A DNA stretch of 42,014 bases. Origin: an uncultured Pseudanabaenaceae cyanobacterium. Its GTDB lineage: Bacteria; Cyanobacteriota; Cyanobacteriia; PCC-9006; JAAUQQ01. Below are positions 17,005-28,054 of this stretch, in pieces. A program made the translations under genes and the position numbers. The stretch lies in assembly GCA_938017515.1 (NCBI GenBank), contig CALIJJ010000007.1:1-42014 (forward strand), written 5' to 3'. The notes beneath the pieces were generated by a model. It made no database searches, was not told where the DNA came from, and worked only from the letters and a program-made list of their open reading frames with translations. Each line of letters opens with the position of its first letter. Position 1 is the stretch's first letter.

Positions 17005-18453
17005 ATGGTATCCATCCGTGACCTGCACCAGCAGCTCATTAATAAAGATCGCTCGGCGATCGAAATCGCCCAAGAAGCCCTCCAGCGAACCAAAGAGCTG
17101 GAGCCTAAGCTGCGCAGCTTTCTGAGGCTGACGGAGGAGCATGCCTTAGCCCAGGCCAAGCAGGTGGATGCCAAGATTTCAGCCGGTGAGGACATTGGTC
17201 TTCTGGCTGGCATTCCCATCGGCATCAAGGACAACATGTGTACCCAGGGCATTCCGACGACCTGTGGTTCCAAGATCCTAGAGAATTTCATTCCGCCCTT
17301 TGAGTCCACAGTGACCGGACGTTTAGCCGAGTCTGGCGCGGTCATGGTGGGCAAGACCAATTTGGATGAGTTTGCCATGGGTAGTTCTACGGAGAACTCT
17401 GCCTATCAGGTGACAGCGAACCCTTGGGACCTTGATCGGGTTCCCGGGGGCTCCTCCGGAGGGTCCGCGGCTGCGGTGGCGGGGGGACAATGTGTGGTCT
17501 CTCTGGGCTCTGACACCGGGGGCTCGATTCGCCAGCCCGCGGGGCTTTGTGGCGTAGTGGGCCTCAAGCCAACCTATGGCCTTGTGTCGCGTTACGGATT
17601 GGTGGCCTATGCCTCTTCCCTGGACCAAATTGGTCCCTTCAGTCGGTCGGTGGAAGATACGGCCATTCTGTTGGGGGCGATCGCGGGCTATGACCCCCAG
17701 GACTCCACCAGTTTGAAGGTTGATGTTCCTGACTACACCCAATACCTCAAGCCAGACTTGAAGGGCGTGAAAGTTGGCGTCATCACCGAAACCTTTGGCG
17801 AGGGATTGGACGATGAAGTGAAAGGGGTGGTTGAGACGGCGATCGCCCAGCTCAAGGAACTGGGTGCCGAAATCCAAGAGATTTCCTGTCCCCGTTTCCG
17901 CTACGGCCTACCGACCTACTACATCATTGCGCCCTCCGAAGCCTCAGCCAATCTGGCTCGCTATGATGGCGTCAAGTATGGGTTCCGTAAACCGGACTCG
18001 AACAACTTGATCAATATGTATACCCAAACCCGAGCCGAAGGCTTTGGGGCTGAGGTCAAGCGTCGCATCATGATCGGCACCTATGCTTTGTCCGCGGGCT
18101 ACTATGACGCCTATTACCTCAAGGCACAAAAGGTCAGAACGCTGATTAAACAGGATTTTGAAGCGGCATTTGAGTCAGTGGATGTCTTGGTTTGTCCCAC
18201 CTCACCGACAACGGCGTTTAAGGCTGGGGAAAAAACCGATGATCCACTCAGCATGTATCTCTCGGATTTGATGACCATTCCGGTCAACCTAGCAGGATTG
18301 CCGGGCCTTAGCCTGCCCTGTGGTTTTGATCAGAAAGGGTTGCCGATTGGTCTACAGATCATTGGTAATGTGCTGCGGGAAGATCAGGTGCTCCACACGG
18401 CCTACGCCTACGAACAGGCGACTCAATGGCATGAAAAGCAGCCTTCGCTCTAG
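17005..18453 (+). CDS. gatA: Aspartyl/glutamyl-tRNA amidotransferase subunit A
   Basis: GatA is the amidase subunit of GatCAB, which converts Glu-tRNA-Gln to Gln-tRNA-Gln; cyanobacteria use this route. The 482-residue protein has the amidase signature [14 protein letters not shown] and the Lys-Ser-cisSer triad at Lys75 (IGIKDN), Ser150 and Ser174 ([13 protein letters not shown]). ATG 17005 ([11 protein letters not shown]) matches family N-termini; the frame opens 11 codons earlier at a TTG. gatB and gatC are not adjacent, as is common in cyanobacteria. A strong terminator follows. Confidence 0.97.
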   Translation: MVSIRDLHQQLINKDRSAIEIAQEALQRTKELEPKLRSFLRLTEEHALAQAKQVDAKISAGEDIGLLAGIPIGIKDNMCTQGIPTTCGSKILENFIPPFESTVTGRLAESGAVMVGKTNLDEFAMGSSTENSAYQVTANPWDLDRVPGGSSGGSAAAVAGGQCVVSLGSDTGGSIRQPAGLCGVVGLKPTYGLVSRYGLVAYASSLDQIGPFSRSVEDTAILLGAIAGYDPQDSTSLKVDVPDYTQYLKPDLKGVKVGVITETFGEGLDDEVKGVVETAIAQLKELGAEIQEISCPRFRYGLPTYYIIAPSEASANLARYDGVKYGFRKPDSNNLINMYTQTRAEGFGAEVKRRIMIGTYALSAGYYDAYYLKAQKVRTLIKQDFEAAFESVDVLVCPTSPTTAFKAGEKTDDPLSMYLSDLMTIPVNLAGLPGLSLPCGFDQKGLPIGLQIIGNVLREDQVLHTAYAYEQATQWHEKQPSL

Positions 18454-18520
18454 TTCCTTCTAACAGCGACAAGCTTTAATCGCACCTGTTTATCGCGCCT
18501 GTTTCTTTAGAAACATTCCA

Positions 18521-18557
18521 GCAAAAAAGAGAGGCTCCTAGGAGTCTCTCTTTTTTG
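18521..18557. terminator. Bidirectional intrinsic terminator
   Basis: GCAAAAAAGAGAGGCTCC and its near-complement GGAGTCTCTCTTTTTTGC form a long hairpin with T tracts on both strands. It lies between the convergent gatA and the DUF4327-like gene and probably serves both. Confidence 0.9.
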
Positions 18558-18616
18558 CGTTTAGCTCTCAACCTTTTGAACCTCAATACCTCGGAAGCTT
18601 GGGTTCCGAAATGTGC

Positions 18617-18835
18617 CTAATCTTCGTCCCATTGCTGAACGCTCAGCAATTCACTCACAGGGTCTTTCATGGAAAACTCAAAAGCCTCCAATTCTTGTTT
18701 CCAGAAATCCCATTTGTCCTGATAAAGAAACGCGATCTTCCAAACACCATCGGTGGGCTTAAGGACGCCGGACTCCACGAGCGATCGCACATGACGCTGG
18801 AGCTTCACCATCGGATGGAGAACTTGTTGACTCAT
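18617..18835 (-). CDS. DUF4327-family small protein
   Basis: A 72-residue conserved cyanobacterial protein of unknown function. I recognise the pattern HPMVKLQRHVRSLVESGVL, then VWKIAFLY, WDFWKQELEAF, FSMKDPVSELL and an acidic WDED end. ATG 18835 (MSQQVLHPM) is chosen because the family begins just before HPMVK; the frame extends 22 codons further. It is small and acidic at the end, with no membrane segment or metal motif. Confidence 0.8.
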   Translation of the reverse strand: MSQQVLHPMVKLQRHVRSLVESGVLKPTDGVWKIAFLYQDKWDFWKQELEAFEFSMKDPVSELLSVQQWDED

Positions 18836-19132
18836 ACTCTCGTGTTCAGTTGTAGAAAGACGATTGAAACCAGACTTCAGTAAGCCGTTCCGAGGAAGCA
18901 TACCCGCGTATCAATGCGGTGAACAGTGCTACGTAAGATGACTGCCCTGCCAACTTTGAATCAAATCTTGACGCAAACAAATCGGAACCGAAACCGAATC
19001 TTTATGGCCCCTTTTTTGAGGCACTTCACCCTAACACACTGAAAATCTCTCTGTAAATCAATTTGCTTTACGCTTGTTTACGCGAGATCAATCCTAAATT
19101 AATCCTGAAGTTTTAGAGGTAAATCAGGCAAA
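18836..19132. other. AT-rich spacer
   Basis: No gene or RNA is seen. The composition is noticeably AT-rich (18960-19130), with several TTTA/TAAA words. Any promoter for the DUF4327-like gene should lie at the left end. Confidence 0.3.
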
Positions 19133-19170
19133 AACAAAGGGCTGAATGGAAATCCATTCAGCCCTTTGTT
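19133..19170 (-). terminator. Intrinsic terminator of the acidic repeat protein gene
   Basis: An 18-bp perfect stem (AACAAAGGGCTGAATGGA and its complement) with a 2-nt centre is followed on the minus strand by TTTG. It lies 24 bp after the stop of the acidic repeat protein gene. Confidence 0.92.
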
Positions 19171-19193
19171 CGCAAATCCTTACCCGCAGATTC

Positions 19194-21668
19194 CTATTCG
19201 TCCACCATTAGGTCCGCAAAGGGGTCATTTTCGAGACTGTCAATCTCGAAGGGGTTTTGTTCAACGCTGTTATCGCTACTGCCGTTGCTGGAGCTGCTGT
19301 CCAAGCCCTCCAAATCATCCAGGGAGGTGTCACTAAAGAGAGCTGAGAGCGGGTCTGCTCCATTCTCGGCCTTCTCTTCGCCTGCCCCTTGGGAATCGCC
19401 CTGGGACTCATCAGCAGCAAAGAGACTTTCGAGCGATCGCGAGACGCGTTGGGGCTGTTGTGCGGCCGCAGGTGCTTCGGCTGAAGCCTCCTCCCACAGG
19501 TTGGAATCAAAGTCATCGATGGATTCCATGGCAAGGGCATCCATTTCAGGATCCTGGCCCACGTCATCGCCCGGAGCATCCTCAATCTGAAGCTCCTCAA
19601 GGCTGAACTCAGAGCCGTTGTCCACACCACCAGCCGACGCTTCGGGAGGGTCTAGGCTCAGATCCATCATGGGATCTTCAGTCAGAGAGTCCAAGCCATC
19701 ATCGGTTGGCAGGTCAGTCGGTGTATTGCTGTCGGCGCTCAGGTCATCAAAGGAGAGACTTTCAAGACCTGCAACATCAGCCGTGGCATTCCCGTCATCA
19801 GAGGCCAGATCCGTCGGGAAGTCAGCATCCAGGTTCATACCTGCAAGGGGATCTTCGGCAAAGTCTCCGCCCAAATCTCCGCCCAAATCTCCGCCTAAAT
19901 CATTGGAGAGTTCTGGCATCGCATCCAGCTCAAGCGCACCGTCAAGGGCTTGTTCTCCCAGAAAATCAGTGCTCTCCCCAGCCTCACCCGCAAAAAAGTC
20001 GGGGGCCGCTTCGTCCGCGGGCTTAGCGGCGGGTTGACTCAACAACCCCTCCAACAAGTCATCGTCATTGCTTGCAGGGCTAGCCTCAGGCGCCTCTAGG
20101 GCCGCACCCAGGTCATCTCCTAGGTCACCGCCCAGGTCACCACCCAGGCCATCTCCCAGGTCACCGCCCAAATCTAGGCCGTCACCCAAATCGAGGTCGC
20201 CCCCCAAATCGTTGTTACCGAGGTCACCATTACCCGTATCCGTGCCTAGCTCAGCACCGAGGTCATTGCCTCCCAGGTCATCACCACCCAGATCTAAGCC
20301 ACCGAGGGCATCACCACCCAGGTCTAAGCCGCCGAGGGCATCATCACCCAGGTCACCGCCGAGAAGGTCATCTGTCCCCGCATCGTCTCCACCGAGGTCC
20401 AAACCACCCAAGTCATCACTGCCTGCTCCATCATCACCCAGGTCTAGACCACCCAGGGCATCATCACCCAGGGCATCGTCACCGAAGTCACCGCCGAGAA
20501 GATCGCCTGCGCCTGCATCATCGCCACCGAGGTCCAGGCTACCCAAATCGTCATTCCCCAGCTCCGAACCGAGGTCGCCGCCCAGGGCTGCATCCAAATC
20601 GCCACCGCCAAGATCATCACCGCCAAGATCATCACTCCCGAGATCCAAACCGCCGAGGTCCGCATCCAAATCGGGAACCCCTGCGGATGCTTCAGGGGCA
20701 TCGAGAGAGAGGGAGTCATCTAGGGAGAGAGAATCGTCAGAGAGGGACAGCTCTGAGAGAGGGTCCTCGGCAGGTGCCTCTAGGCCACCTAAATCGCCCA
20801 GTGGATCTTCTGTTGAGAGTTCAGCGACGTCACCCAGATCGAGTTCAGCCCCCAAGTCTGTGCCCAAATCTGCACCCAGGTCCGAGCCCAGGTCTGTGCC
20901 CAGATCTTCACCCAGGCTTTCGCCAAGGTCAGCGCCAAGGTCAGCGCCAAGGTCACTTGCCAGGTCTTCACTTGCCAGATCAAGACCCATATCGGCAGGA
21001 GCATCATCGGTGCCCCCTAAGTCTGCCAGGGGGTCCTCTCCAGCATCCGAGCCAAAGTCTAAACCGGCGATCGCAGCACCCGCTGCCGCCACCCCAGCGG
21101 CCCCAGCAACACCAGCGGCCACCCCAGCACCACCGTTCTCTTCTTCAACGAAGGAATCAGGCATGGGAGGCATCGGCGGTGGGCTAGGAAGCGCATCCAA
21201 CGGCGGCACTTCGCTGGCCTGAACCGGAGCGGCTGCTTCAAGCGTTTCATCCACCGACGCTTGGTCTAAAACGTCTTCTGGGGTAGAGCCATTGCCAGTG
21301 GACACATCCGTGCCCTCGTCCCATTCTGCCTGCTCCACCAAATCGAGCAACGTTTGCAGACTGTCCACGTTGTCACGGATGCTGCTGCACCCCGCAGCCA
21401 CCTGATGCATGTGCCCATGGGCCAAGGTGCTGTAGGCACCTTCACTGAGGAATTCACTGCCAACCGCTGTCTCAATTGTTCCTTCGAGGATATTGATTTT
21501 GGTGCAAATCTTTTGGCTATCAGGCAATGATTCTGTGCCACCAGCTTCGCCGTCGTTCACAACGCGGGTGACAATTTGAAGCTGTGTCATTTCCTGTAAC
21601 ACGGACTGGATAGCTCCAGCAATATCACCTTGCTTGACTTGCGCTAAAAATTGTTGACTCGATGCCAT
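19194..21668 (-). CDS. Very acidic Asp-Leu-Gly repeat protein
   Basis: The 824-residue protein has a folded-looking N-terminal helical domain (about 1-115: FLAQVKQGDIAGAIQSVLQ, SLQTLLDLVEQAEWDEG), a Pro-rich linker and an Ala/Gly-rich hydrophobic stretch (about 180-203). A huge acidic repeat region then follows. Residues 239-280 are tetrapeptides DLGx (DLGADLGADLGESLGEDLG). About 330-545 alternates GGDDLGG and LDLGGDD words. The C-terminal ~250 residues are acidic with DLS/DDLE words and no Gly repeats. There is no signal peptide. It is not a standard RTX or pentapeptide repeat. Possible roles are scaffolding, cation binding or phase-separating assembly; none is shown. The repeats make it prone to length variation. 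Confidence 0.85.
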   Translation of the reverse strand: MASSQQFLAQVKQGDIAGAIQSVLQEMTQLQIVTRVVNDGEAGGTESLPDSQKICTKINILEGTIETAVGSEFLSEGAYSTLAHGHMHQVAAGCSSIRDNVDSLQTLLDLVEQAEWDEGTDVSTGNGSTPEDVLDQASVDETLEAAAPVQASEVPPLDALPSPPPMPPMPDSFVEEENGGAGVAAGVAGAAGVAAAGAAIAGLDFGSDAGEDPLADLGGTDDAPADMGLDLASEDLASDLGADLGADLGESLGEDLGTDLGSDLGADLGTDLGAELDLGDVAELSTEDPLGDLGGLEAPAEDPLSELSLSDDSLSLDDSLSLDAPEASAGVPDLDADLGGLDLGSDDLGGDDLGGGDLDAALGGDLGSELGNDDLGSLDLGGDDAGAGDLLGGDFGDDALGDDALGGLDLGDDGAGSDDLGGLDLGGDDAGTDDLLGGDLGDDALGGLDLGGDALGGLDLGGDDLGGNDLGAELGTDTGNGDLGNNDLGGDLDLGDGLDLGGDLGDGLGGDLGGDLGDDLGAALEAPEASPASNDDDLLEGLLSQPAAKPADEAAPDFFAGEAGESTDFLGEQALDGALELDAMPELSNDLGGDLGGDLGGDFAEDPLAGMNLDADFPTDLASDDGNATADVAGLESLSFDDLSADSNTPTDLPTDDGLDSLTEDPMMDLSLDPPEASAGGVDNGSEFSLEELQIEDAPGDDVGQDPEMDALAMESIDDFDSNLWEEASAEAPAAAQQPQRVSRSLESLFAADESQGDSQGAGEEKAENGADPLSALFSDTSLDDLEGLDSSSSNGSSDNSVEQNPFEIDSLENDPFADLMVDE

Positions 21669-22228
21669 GGGTGGCTATCTCCAAAAAGGAACGGGGCAGA
21701 GGGTTGGATCTTAAATGGGTATGTCAGGCAGATGCACGAGGTGCAGCGGGCTTGGGACCCAAGGAACACGGGACCGGTCACAAAGACAGGACAGGTGGGC
21801 AAAATCATTTCTATGATGCCCTAGTGATATTGCTCTTTTCATCAGTCTTTTCATCGAGGAATAGCTGATGTTGAGGCGTTTTTTCTCCTGTCCAGGCTGA
21901 TTTGCCGCTCAGTTTAACCGGATTCTACGCAAATGCCAAAAAATCCCCTTGGTTTTCCTCTGGACGCAGACATTTATCCCGTTTGAGTGGGGTTTAAGCT
22001 CAGGTGCATTGGAGCTTGGGGGCGATCACACCTCAAAATGCCCGTTCAAAGAAGAGTGCCCCAGAGAAAATACTGTGTGAGTCAGCGGGAGCGAAGGAAA
22101 TTTCGACGTAGCCATGTCCCCTACAGGGATTTTGGTTTCTGAATATCGCCTAAAGTCAACAAGCCCCAAAAATTACCCGATGAAAATGACCCTATATGTA
22201 AGAAACATAGGGCAAAAAAGAGGGGGCA
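21669..22228. other. Spacer between the acidic protein gene and prk
   Basis: No gene or RNA recognised. GGAG about 12 nt before the acidic-protein ATG (minus strand) is its likely ribosome binding site. The remainder shows only short unconnected frames. Confidence 0.35.
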
Positions 22229-22254
22229 CAAAAAAAGAGGCGCCCATGCGCCTC
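22229..22254 (-). terminator. Intrinsic terminator of prk
   Basis: GAGGCGC-CCAT-GCGCCTC (22237-22254) is followed on the minus strand by a run of T residues (22236 down to 22229). It lies about 60 bp after the prk stop. Confidence 0.9.
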
Positions 22255-22316
22255 TCCGGTTCAGTGGAGGACTCCCTTGGCGAGAGCCCTCGGTAATGGG
22301 TTGATCAGGCGATCGC

Positions 22317-23321
22317 CTAGACCTGCACCGTCGCAACCTTCATCTCTTTGGAGGTGAGACGCTCATAGGCCGAACGCATCTTCAGACCCGTCAACACCTG
22401 GAACAAACCAGTGCCGTTGGCAGACCCAGGATAGTCCTTGTGCTGAAGCAGCAGGTGGGACATTTCACCGTAGTACTTGGTGTCGGTCTTGCTGAGGTGA
22501 CCTTCAATGTAGATCATCTCTTCCAAGTTATCGAACTGACCATCCACTTCCAGGATGGACACTTCGTTGCCGTAGTAGCTGTCGGGACCGTAGTGCAGGC
22601 GGATGCCGGGGTAGGAACAGGTCAACTTGCGACCACAGGGAACCCAGTCGATGGTGGACCCTTCGTCGAACAGGTAAACCGGCTCGAAGCCCTCAACGCC
22701 TTCACGTTGAATCATTTGAACGCGAAGGATCTTGCCTTCCTTCTCATCTTCAACGAGTTGGGTGGGCAGAACGCGCAGCACCACGTCAGCATGGGCCTTC
22801 TGAGGATCGATATAAGCCTCGAAGTCAGGCTTACGGGCATTGATAGAAGCCAGCACGTCTTCATAGGTGTGGCCCCGCTCAGCCATGTCGCGCTGAATCT
22901 TCCAGGCAATTTTGACTTCGTCGCTGATGTCGAGGTAGACACTGAAGTCAAGCAGCTCGCGCACGCGCTCATCGTAGAGGGGGTGCAAACCTTCAATCAC
23001 GACGATGTGGTTGGGCTCAATCTTTTCCGGGGGATCGAGTTCGCCGGTCTCATGGTTGTAGATGGGCTTATCGATGGTCTCACCGTTTTTGATGGCCTTG
23101 ATTTGCTCAGCCATCAGGTCAAAGTTGTTCGCCTTGGGGTTGAGAGCAGTTACCCCAGCAGCTTTGCGGCCCTTGCGATCGAGACTATGGTAGTCATCCA
23201 GGCAGATGACCGTCATTTGCTCCTCGCCAAACAGATCGGCCAGACGGCGGAGGAATGTGGACTTACCACATCCAGAATCCCCTGCGACTCCAATCAATAC
23301 CACGCGTTCTGGCTTACTCAT
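22317..23321 (-). CDS. prk: Phosphoribulokinase
   Basis: PRK makes ribulose-1,5-bisphosphate from ribulose-5-phosphate and ATP in the Calvin cycle. The 334-residue protein has Walker A GDSGCGKST with Cys18 inside it and Cys40 in VICLDDYH. These are the classical thioredoxin-regulated pair, which also supports CP12/GAPDH control. A second pair lies in WVPCGRKLTCSYPG. The substrate-binding IYNHETG is present. The start has a good AAAGGGGA ribosome binding site. It is divergent from petH over 659 bp, so light-linked regulation of both could be coordinated there. Confidence 0.98.
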   Translation of the reverse strand: MSKPERVVLIGVAGDSGCGKSTFLRRLADLFGEEQMTVICLDDYHSLDRKGRKAAGVTALNPKANNFDLMAEQIKAIKNGETIDKPIYNHETGELDPPEKIEPNHIVVIEGLHPLYDERVRELLDFSVYLDISDEVKIAWKIQRDMAERGHTYEDVLASINARKPDFEAYIDPQKAHADVVLRVLPTQLVEDEKEGKILRVQMIQREGVEGFEPVYLFDEGSTIDWVPCGRKLTCSYPGIRLHYGPDSYYGNEVSILEVDGQFDNLEEMIYIEGHLSKTDTKYYGEMSHLLLQHKDYPGSANGTGLFQVLTGLKMRSAYERLTSKEMKVATVQV

Positions 23322-23643
23322 AAGTCCCCTTTATTTGCAGTGCTGTGCGATGAAAATGACGACACGTGATGGGTTGCCCCCAAAAAGTTAGGGAGCAGAT
23401 CCACCCGATGAGTCTTTAAAACCTGCGGACGATTGCCCCGGCTCCCCGTCGTAATCCCAACCTTAATGAGAGTACGACTAGGCATTAATGCTTGTCTAGT
23501 TCAGTAGATATTACCAAACTTAGAATTTCTCAAACAAGGATTAAGCCAATAAAAAAGAAATCTTGAAAATTATGGAACTGATGCAGGGGTGACAATTTTG
23601 CCCAGGGAAAGATCGGTAGAGTGTATCAAGAACGTTCTGGGAG

Positions 23644-23779
23644 CCCACCTACCTTCAATGCGTGTGTCATGCCGTATCGGAGATGACTGTGGTGGGACCT
23701 GAGGATAATCTGGATTGCCCTAGGGGGATTAGCTCTGCCTATTTTTCGTTGGGTGGAGCCCCGGTTTGACGCCTAGGGC
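23644..23779. other. Structured segment in the prk-petH spacer, candidate RNA or regulatory element
   Basis: Two inverted-repeat modules sit side by side. The first has CCCACC (23644-23649) with GGTGGG (23691-23696), enclosing GTCAT/ATGAC. The second has GCCCTAGG (23717-23724) with CCTAGGGC (23772-23779), enclosing a GCTC/GAGC pair. The surrounding 23322-23980 spacer holds no supported gene. A small RNA (a 6S-like fold is one idea) or a long petH leader are possibilities; I cannot decide between them, nor the strand. Confidence 0.3.
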
Positions 23780-23980
23780 GATCGCCGTTAGAGGGGGTTG
23801 CACCGCAGTGATACGCTAGTCATTAATACCGATTGCCATTTAGATCGAATCGATCGCTAAGGCAAACCTAATTTTTGGCATTGCTGCTCTGGCATTGATG
23901 CTTTTTTAATTGGCTTTGTTGAGGCGTCGCTTTTTAAGTGTCGGGCTTGTTTTGTGTAGGTTCGGAGTATTCATAAGTAG

Positions 23981-25201
<1,221 letters not shown>

Positions 25202-25240
25202 GAATCCGGACTGGACGATGGTCTAGGCTGAATTTTTAAG

Positions 25241-25274
25241 CAAAAAGGAGCACTCCATGGAGTGCTCCTTTTTG
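25241..25274 (+). terminator. Intrinsic terminator of petH
   Basis: A perfect 34-bp palindrome (arms CAAAAAGGAGCACTCCA and TGGAGTGCTCCTTTTTG) starts 40 bp after petH and ends in a T run. Confidence 0.92.
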
Positions 25275-25325
25275 TTGATCGAACGATCCCGTTGTTGATC
25301 TAGGAAAAAACCTTCACTGACGGTG

Positions 25326-25354
25326 AAAAAGGAGGGCGATCGCCCTCCCTTTTT
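25326..25354 (+). terminator. Second terminator in tandem, HIP1 in the stem
   Basis: AAAAAGGAGGGCGATCGCCC pairs with GGGCGATCGCCCTCC then CTTTTT. The centre is the GCGATCGC octamer. It lies 52 bp after the first terminator. The remaining bases to 25513 are the fbp leader; GGAAG about 8 nt before ATG 25514 is its ribosome binding site. Confidence 0.8.
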
Positions 25355-25513
25355 ATTGCCTCAAAACAACTTATACCAAGGAAGATTTCGATTCCTTGCG
25401 GCTGCCCACCGGGCTCAAAAAATCCTGCCTATCCTGAGACTAAATCGCACGAAAGTGTCGGACGCTGAATGTGTCTGCTCCTTCATACGCCGGAAGAAAT
25501 ACTGGAAGAATCT

Positions 25514-26578
25514 ATGTCGGACACGTCATACCAACCCTCAGACCAGGCCCTCGCACTCGATCGGGATTGCATGACCCTCTCGCGGCATGTTTTCCAGCAA
25601 CTTCAGAGCTTTTCTACGGATGCCCAAGACATCAGTGCTCTGATGAATCGGGTTGGTCTCGCGGCGAAGCTGACGGCCCGCCGACTCAGCCAAGCGGGTT
25701 TGATGGAGAACGCCTTGGGATTCACTGGTGAAACCAATGTTCAGGGTGAAGAAGTTAAGCGTATGGACCTCTATGCCAATGAGGTCTTTATTTCTGCGTT
25801 TAAACAAAGTGGTTTGGTCTGTCGCCTCGCCTCCGAGGAGATGGAAGAGCCTTACTACATCCCTGAAAACTGTCCCTTGGGTCGCTATACGCTGCTCTAT
25901 GACCCAATCGATGGGTCATCAAATGTAGACATTAATCTGAATGTGGGATCGATTTTTGCCGTCCGACAGCAGGAAGGCAATGACGAAGATCGCCAGGCCA
26001 AGGACCTGTTACAAGACGGGCACAAGCAGATTGCAGCGGGTTACGTTCTCTACGGTCCGAGCACCGAACTGGTCTATTCCATTGGCAAAGGGGTGCATTC
26101 CTTTGTACTGGATCCAAGTCTAGGGGAGTTTATTCTATCCCGAGAAAATATTCAGATGCCTGCCCATGGACCGGTGTATAGCCTCAACGAAGGTAACTTC
26201 TGGCAATGGGAAGATTCCCTGCGCAATTATGTTCGCTATGTTCATCGTCATGAGGGCTACACCGGGCGCTATAGCGGTGCGCTCGTCGGCGATTTTCACC
26301 GAATTTTGCTTCAGGGTGGGGTGTTCATCTATCCCGGCACGGTCAAAAAGCCCGAAGGCAAACTACGCCTGCTCTATGAATCTGCACCACTGGCCTACTT
26401 GGCGGCCCAGGCTGGAGGTAAGGCGAGCACGGGGGCTCAGGCTGTGATGGATGTTGTTCCAACCAAGATTCACCAGCGGACGCCATTGATTATTGGCAGT
26501 CCAGAGGATGTGGCCTTGGTGGAGTCCTTTATTGAGGAGCATCAGCGGGATTTGGCTGAACAAGCCGTTTCCGTCTAA
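25514..26578 (+). CDS. fbp: Fructose-1,6-bisphosphatase class I
   Basis: This enzyme hydrolyses fructose-1,6-bisphosphate in gluconeogenesis and the Calvin cycle. The 354-residue protein has [12 protein letters not shown] and the metal-binding [11 protein letters not shown] motif, plus [19 protein letters not shown] and [16 protein letters not shown] use ATG 25514 ([11 protein letters not shown]) with a good GGAAG ribosome binding site; an ATG 15 codons upstream is possible but has no such site. It leads a same-strand block fbp-tal-zwf-opcA, the order described as an operon in Nostoc punctiforme. Confidence 0.96.
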   Translation: MSDTSYQPSDQALALDRDCMTLSRHVFQQLQSFSTDAQDISALMNRVGLAAKLTARRLSQAGLMENALGFTGETNVQGEEVKRMDLYANEVFISAFKQSGLVCRLASEEMEEPYYIPENCPLGRYTLLYDPIDGSSNVDINLNVGSIFAVRQQEGNDEDRQAKDLLQDGHKQIAAGYVLYGPSTELVYSIGKGVHSFVLDPSLGEFILSRENIQMPAHGPVYSLNEGNFWQWEDSLRNYVRYVHRHEGYTGRYSGALVGDFHRILLQGGVFIYPGTVKKPEGKLRLLYESAPLAYLAAQAGGKASTGAQAVMDVVPTKIHQRTPLIIGSPEDVALVESFIEEHQRDLAEQAVSV

Positions 26579-26629
26579 CAATCTCCCTTTTCAACGGGGA
26601 AGAAAATTTATTTCAGGAGAATTAAAAAC

Positions 26630-27766
26630 ATGGCAAGTCCCATTCTGCAGATTCGTGAGCATGGTCAGAGCATTTGGATTGATAACCTCAGCCGTGACAT
26701 GCTCCAAACCGGTGAGCTATCACGACTGATGGAAAGCCGCGATGTGCGGGGGATCACGTCAAACCCTGCCATTTTTGAGAAGGCGATCGCAGGCAATGCG
26801 GTCTACGATGCCGATATTGAAACGGCCATCCGCTCCGGTCAGCCCATCGACACGATTTACGAATCGTTGGTGTTTGAGGACATCCGTCGCGCCTGCGATC
26901 AGCTCCGTCCCATCTATGATTCCACCAACGGCTTGGATGGCTACGTCAGCTTAGAAGTACCGCCCAATCTGGCAAACAATACCGAGGGCACTGTGGAAGC
27001 GGCTCGACGCTACGCTGCGGCCATTGATCGCCCCAACCTGATGATCAAGATTCCCGGTACCCCCGAAGGATTCCCGGCGATCGAGCAGGTGATTCGCGAC
27101 GGGATCAGTGTCAACGTGACGCTGCTCTTCTCGGTCCAAAGCTATTTGGACACCGCTGAAGCCTACATGAAAGGGCTTGAGGGTCGAGTCGCCGATGGCA
27201 ACGACATCAGCTCCATTGCTTCCGTGGCCAGTTTCTTCCTGAGCCGCATCGACAGCAAAGTCGATAAGCTGCTGGAAGATCGCTCCGTCGAAGTGGATGA
27301 GGATGCAACTCGGGATCGGCTGCTGGGGCTGCGGGGCAAGGTGGCGATCGCCAATGCCAAGCAAGCGTACCGGGAGTATCAGCAACTGATTGCCAGCGAT
27401 CGCTGGCAAGCGTTGGTGGCCAAGGGAGCCAGCGTACAGCGCTTGCTCTGGGCCAGCACCAGCACCAAGAACCCGGACTACAGCGATGTGCTCTATGTGA
27501 ACGAGCTGATTGGTCCTGATACAGTGAATACGCTGCCTCCCCAAACGGTTGAAGCCTGTGCCGATCATTGCCAAGTCGAGGATCGACTGTTGGTCGGTAT
27601 GGACGAAGCAAACCAGGCGATCGCCGACCTAGCAGCCCTGGGGATTGACCTCGACCAGGTGATGGAAGAGCTGCTTGCAGAAGGGATCACCAAGTTTGTT
27701 CAACCGTTTAACTCGCTGATGCAGACCTTGGTGCTGAAGATGCGTGAGCTGTCGCCTGCGCAGTAG
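26630..27766 (+). CDS. tal: Transaldolase
   Basis: Transaldolase exchanges three-carbon units between sugar phosphates in the non-oxidative pentose phosphate route. The 378-residue protein has the Schiff-base Lys140 in RPNLMIKIPGT, GITSNPAIFEKAI near the N-terminus and NVTLLFSVQSY. Its length suits the longer bacterial Tal class. AGGAG sits 11 nt before the ATG. The gap to fbp is 51 bp, so co-transcription is likely. Confidence 0.97.
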   Translation: MASPILQIREHGQSIWIDNLSRDMLQTGELSRLMESRDVRGITSNPAIFEKAIAGNAVYDADIETAIRSGQPIDTIYESLVFEDIRRACDQLRPIYDSTNGLDGYVSLEVPPNLANNTEGTVEAARRYAAAIDRPNLMIKIPGTPEGFPAIEQVIRDGISVNVTLLFSVQSYLDTAEAYMKGLEGRVADGNDISSIASVASFFLSRIDSKVDKLLEDRSVEVDEDATRDRLLGLRGKVAIANAKQAYREYQQLIASDRWQALVAKGASVQRLLWASTSTKNPDYSDVLYVNELIGPDTVNTLPPQTVEACADHCQVEDRLLVGMDEANQAIADLAALGIDLDQVMEELLAEGITKFVQPFNSLMQTLVLKMRELSPAQ

Positions 27767-27849
27767 CTGTTGCTGACAGAACGGCTGGGTGAGGGTGGCT
27801 GAAATAACTGGAATTGTTTACGTGATTTCGGCAAACCACCGCCCCTGCC

Positions 27850-27878
27850 GTATGCAGTCCGTGTGCAGTCCGTATGCA
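27850..27878. repeat. 11-bp tandem repeat in the tal-zwf gap
   Basis: GTATGCAGTCC, GTGTGCAGTCC and a partial GTATGCA follow one another. The 288-bp gap otherwise shows no gene; a zwf promoter is likely here (CATAAT near 27990 is a possible -10). Confidence 0.75.
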
Positions 27879-28054
27879 TTAATGCCCGTGCCCACTCCCC
27901 GGCATTATTCTCCTGGGAACAGGGCCAAAATTTAAGCTTTTCTTCCCTTGGGATCGTTGCTTTTAGCACCCTCATTCCCAAGGGGCTCTGCATAATGAGA
28001 GATAACAACATCGCTCAATTTCCGCATTCCCAATTATTTATTTCCTAGCGCCCT

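Noticed and set aside
20068..21222. A 384-residue Ser/Pro/Arg-rich plus-strand open frame
   Set aside because: It is the antisense shadow of the Asp-Leu-Gly repeats; the minus-strand frame has a conserved-looking N-terminal domain, a ribosome binding site and a terminator.
19194..21668. Acidic protein as an RTX or pentapeptide-repeat protein
   Set aside because: It lacks the GGxGxDxUx nonapeptide and the A(D/N)LxX pentapeptide period; units are mainly four residues.
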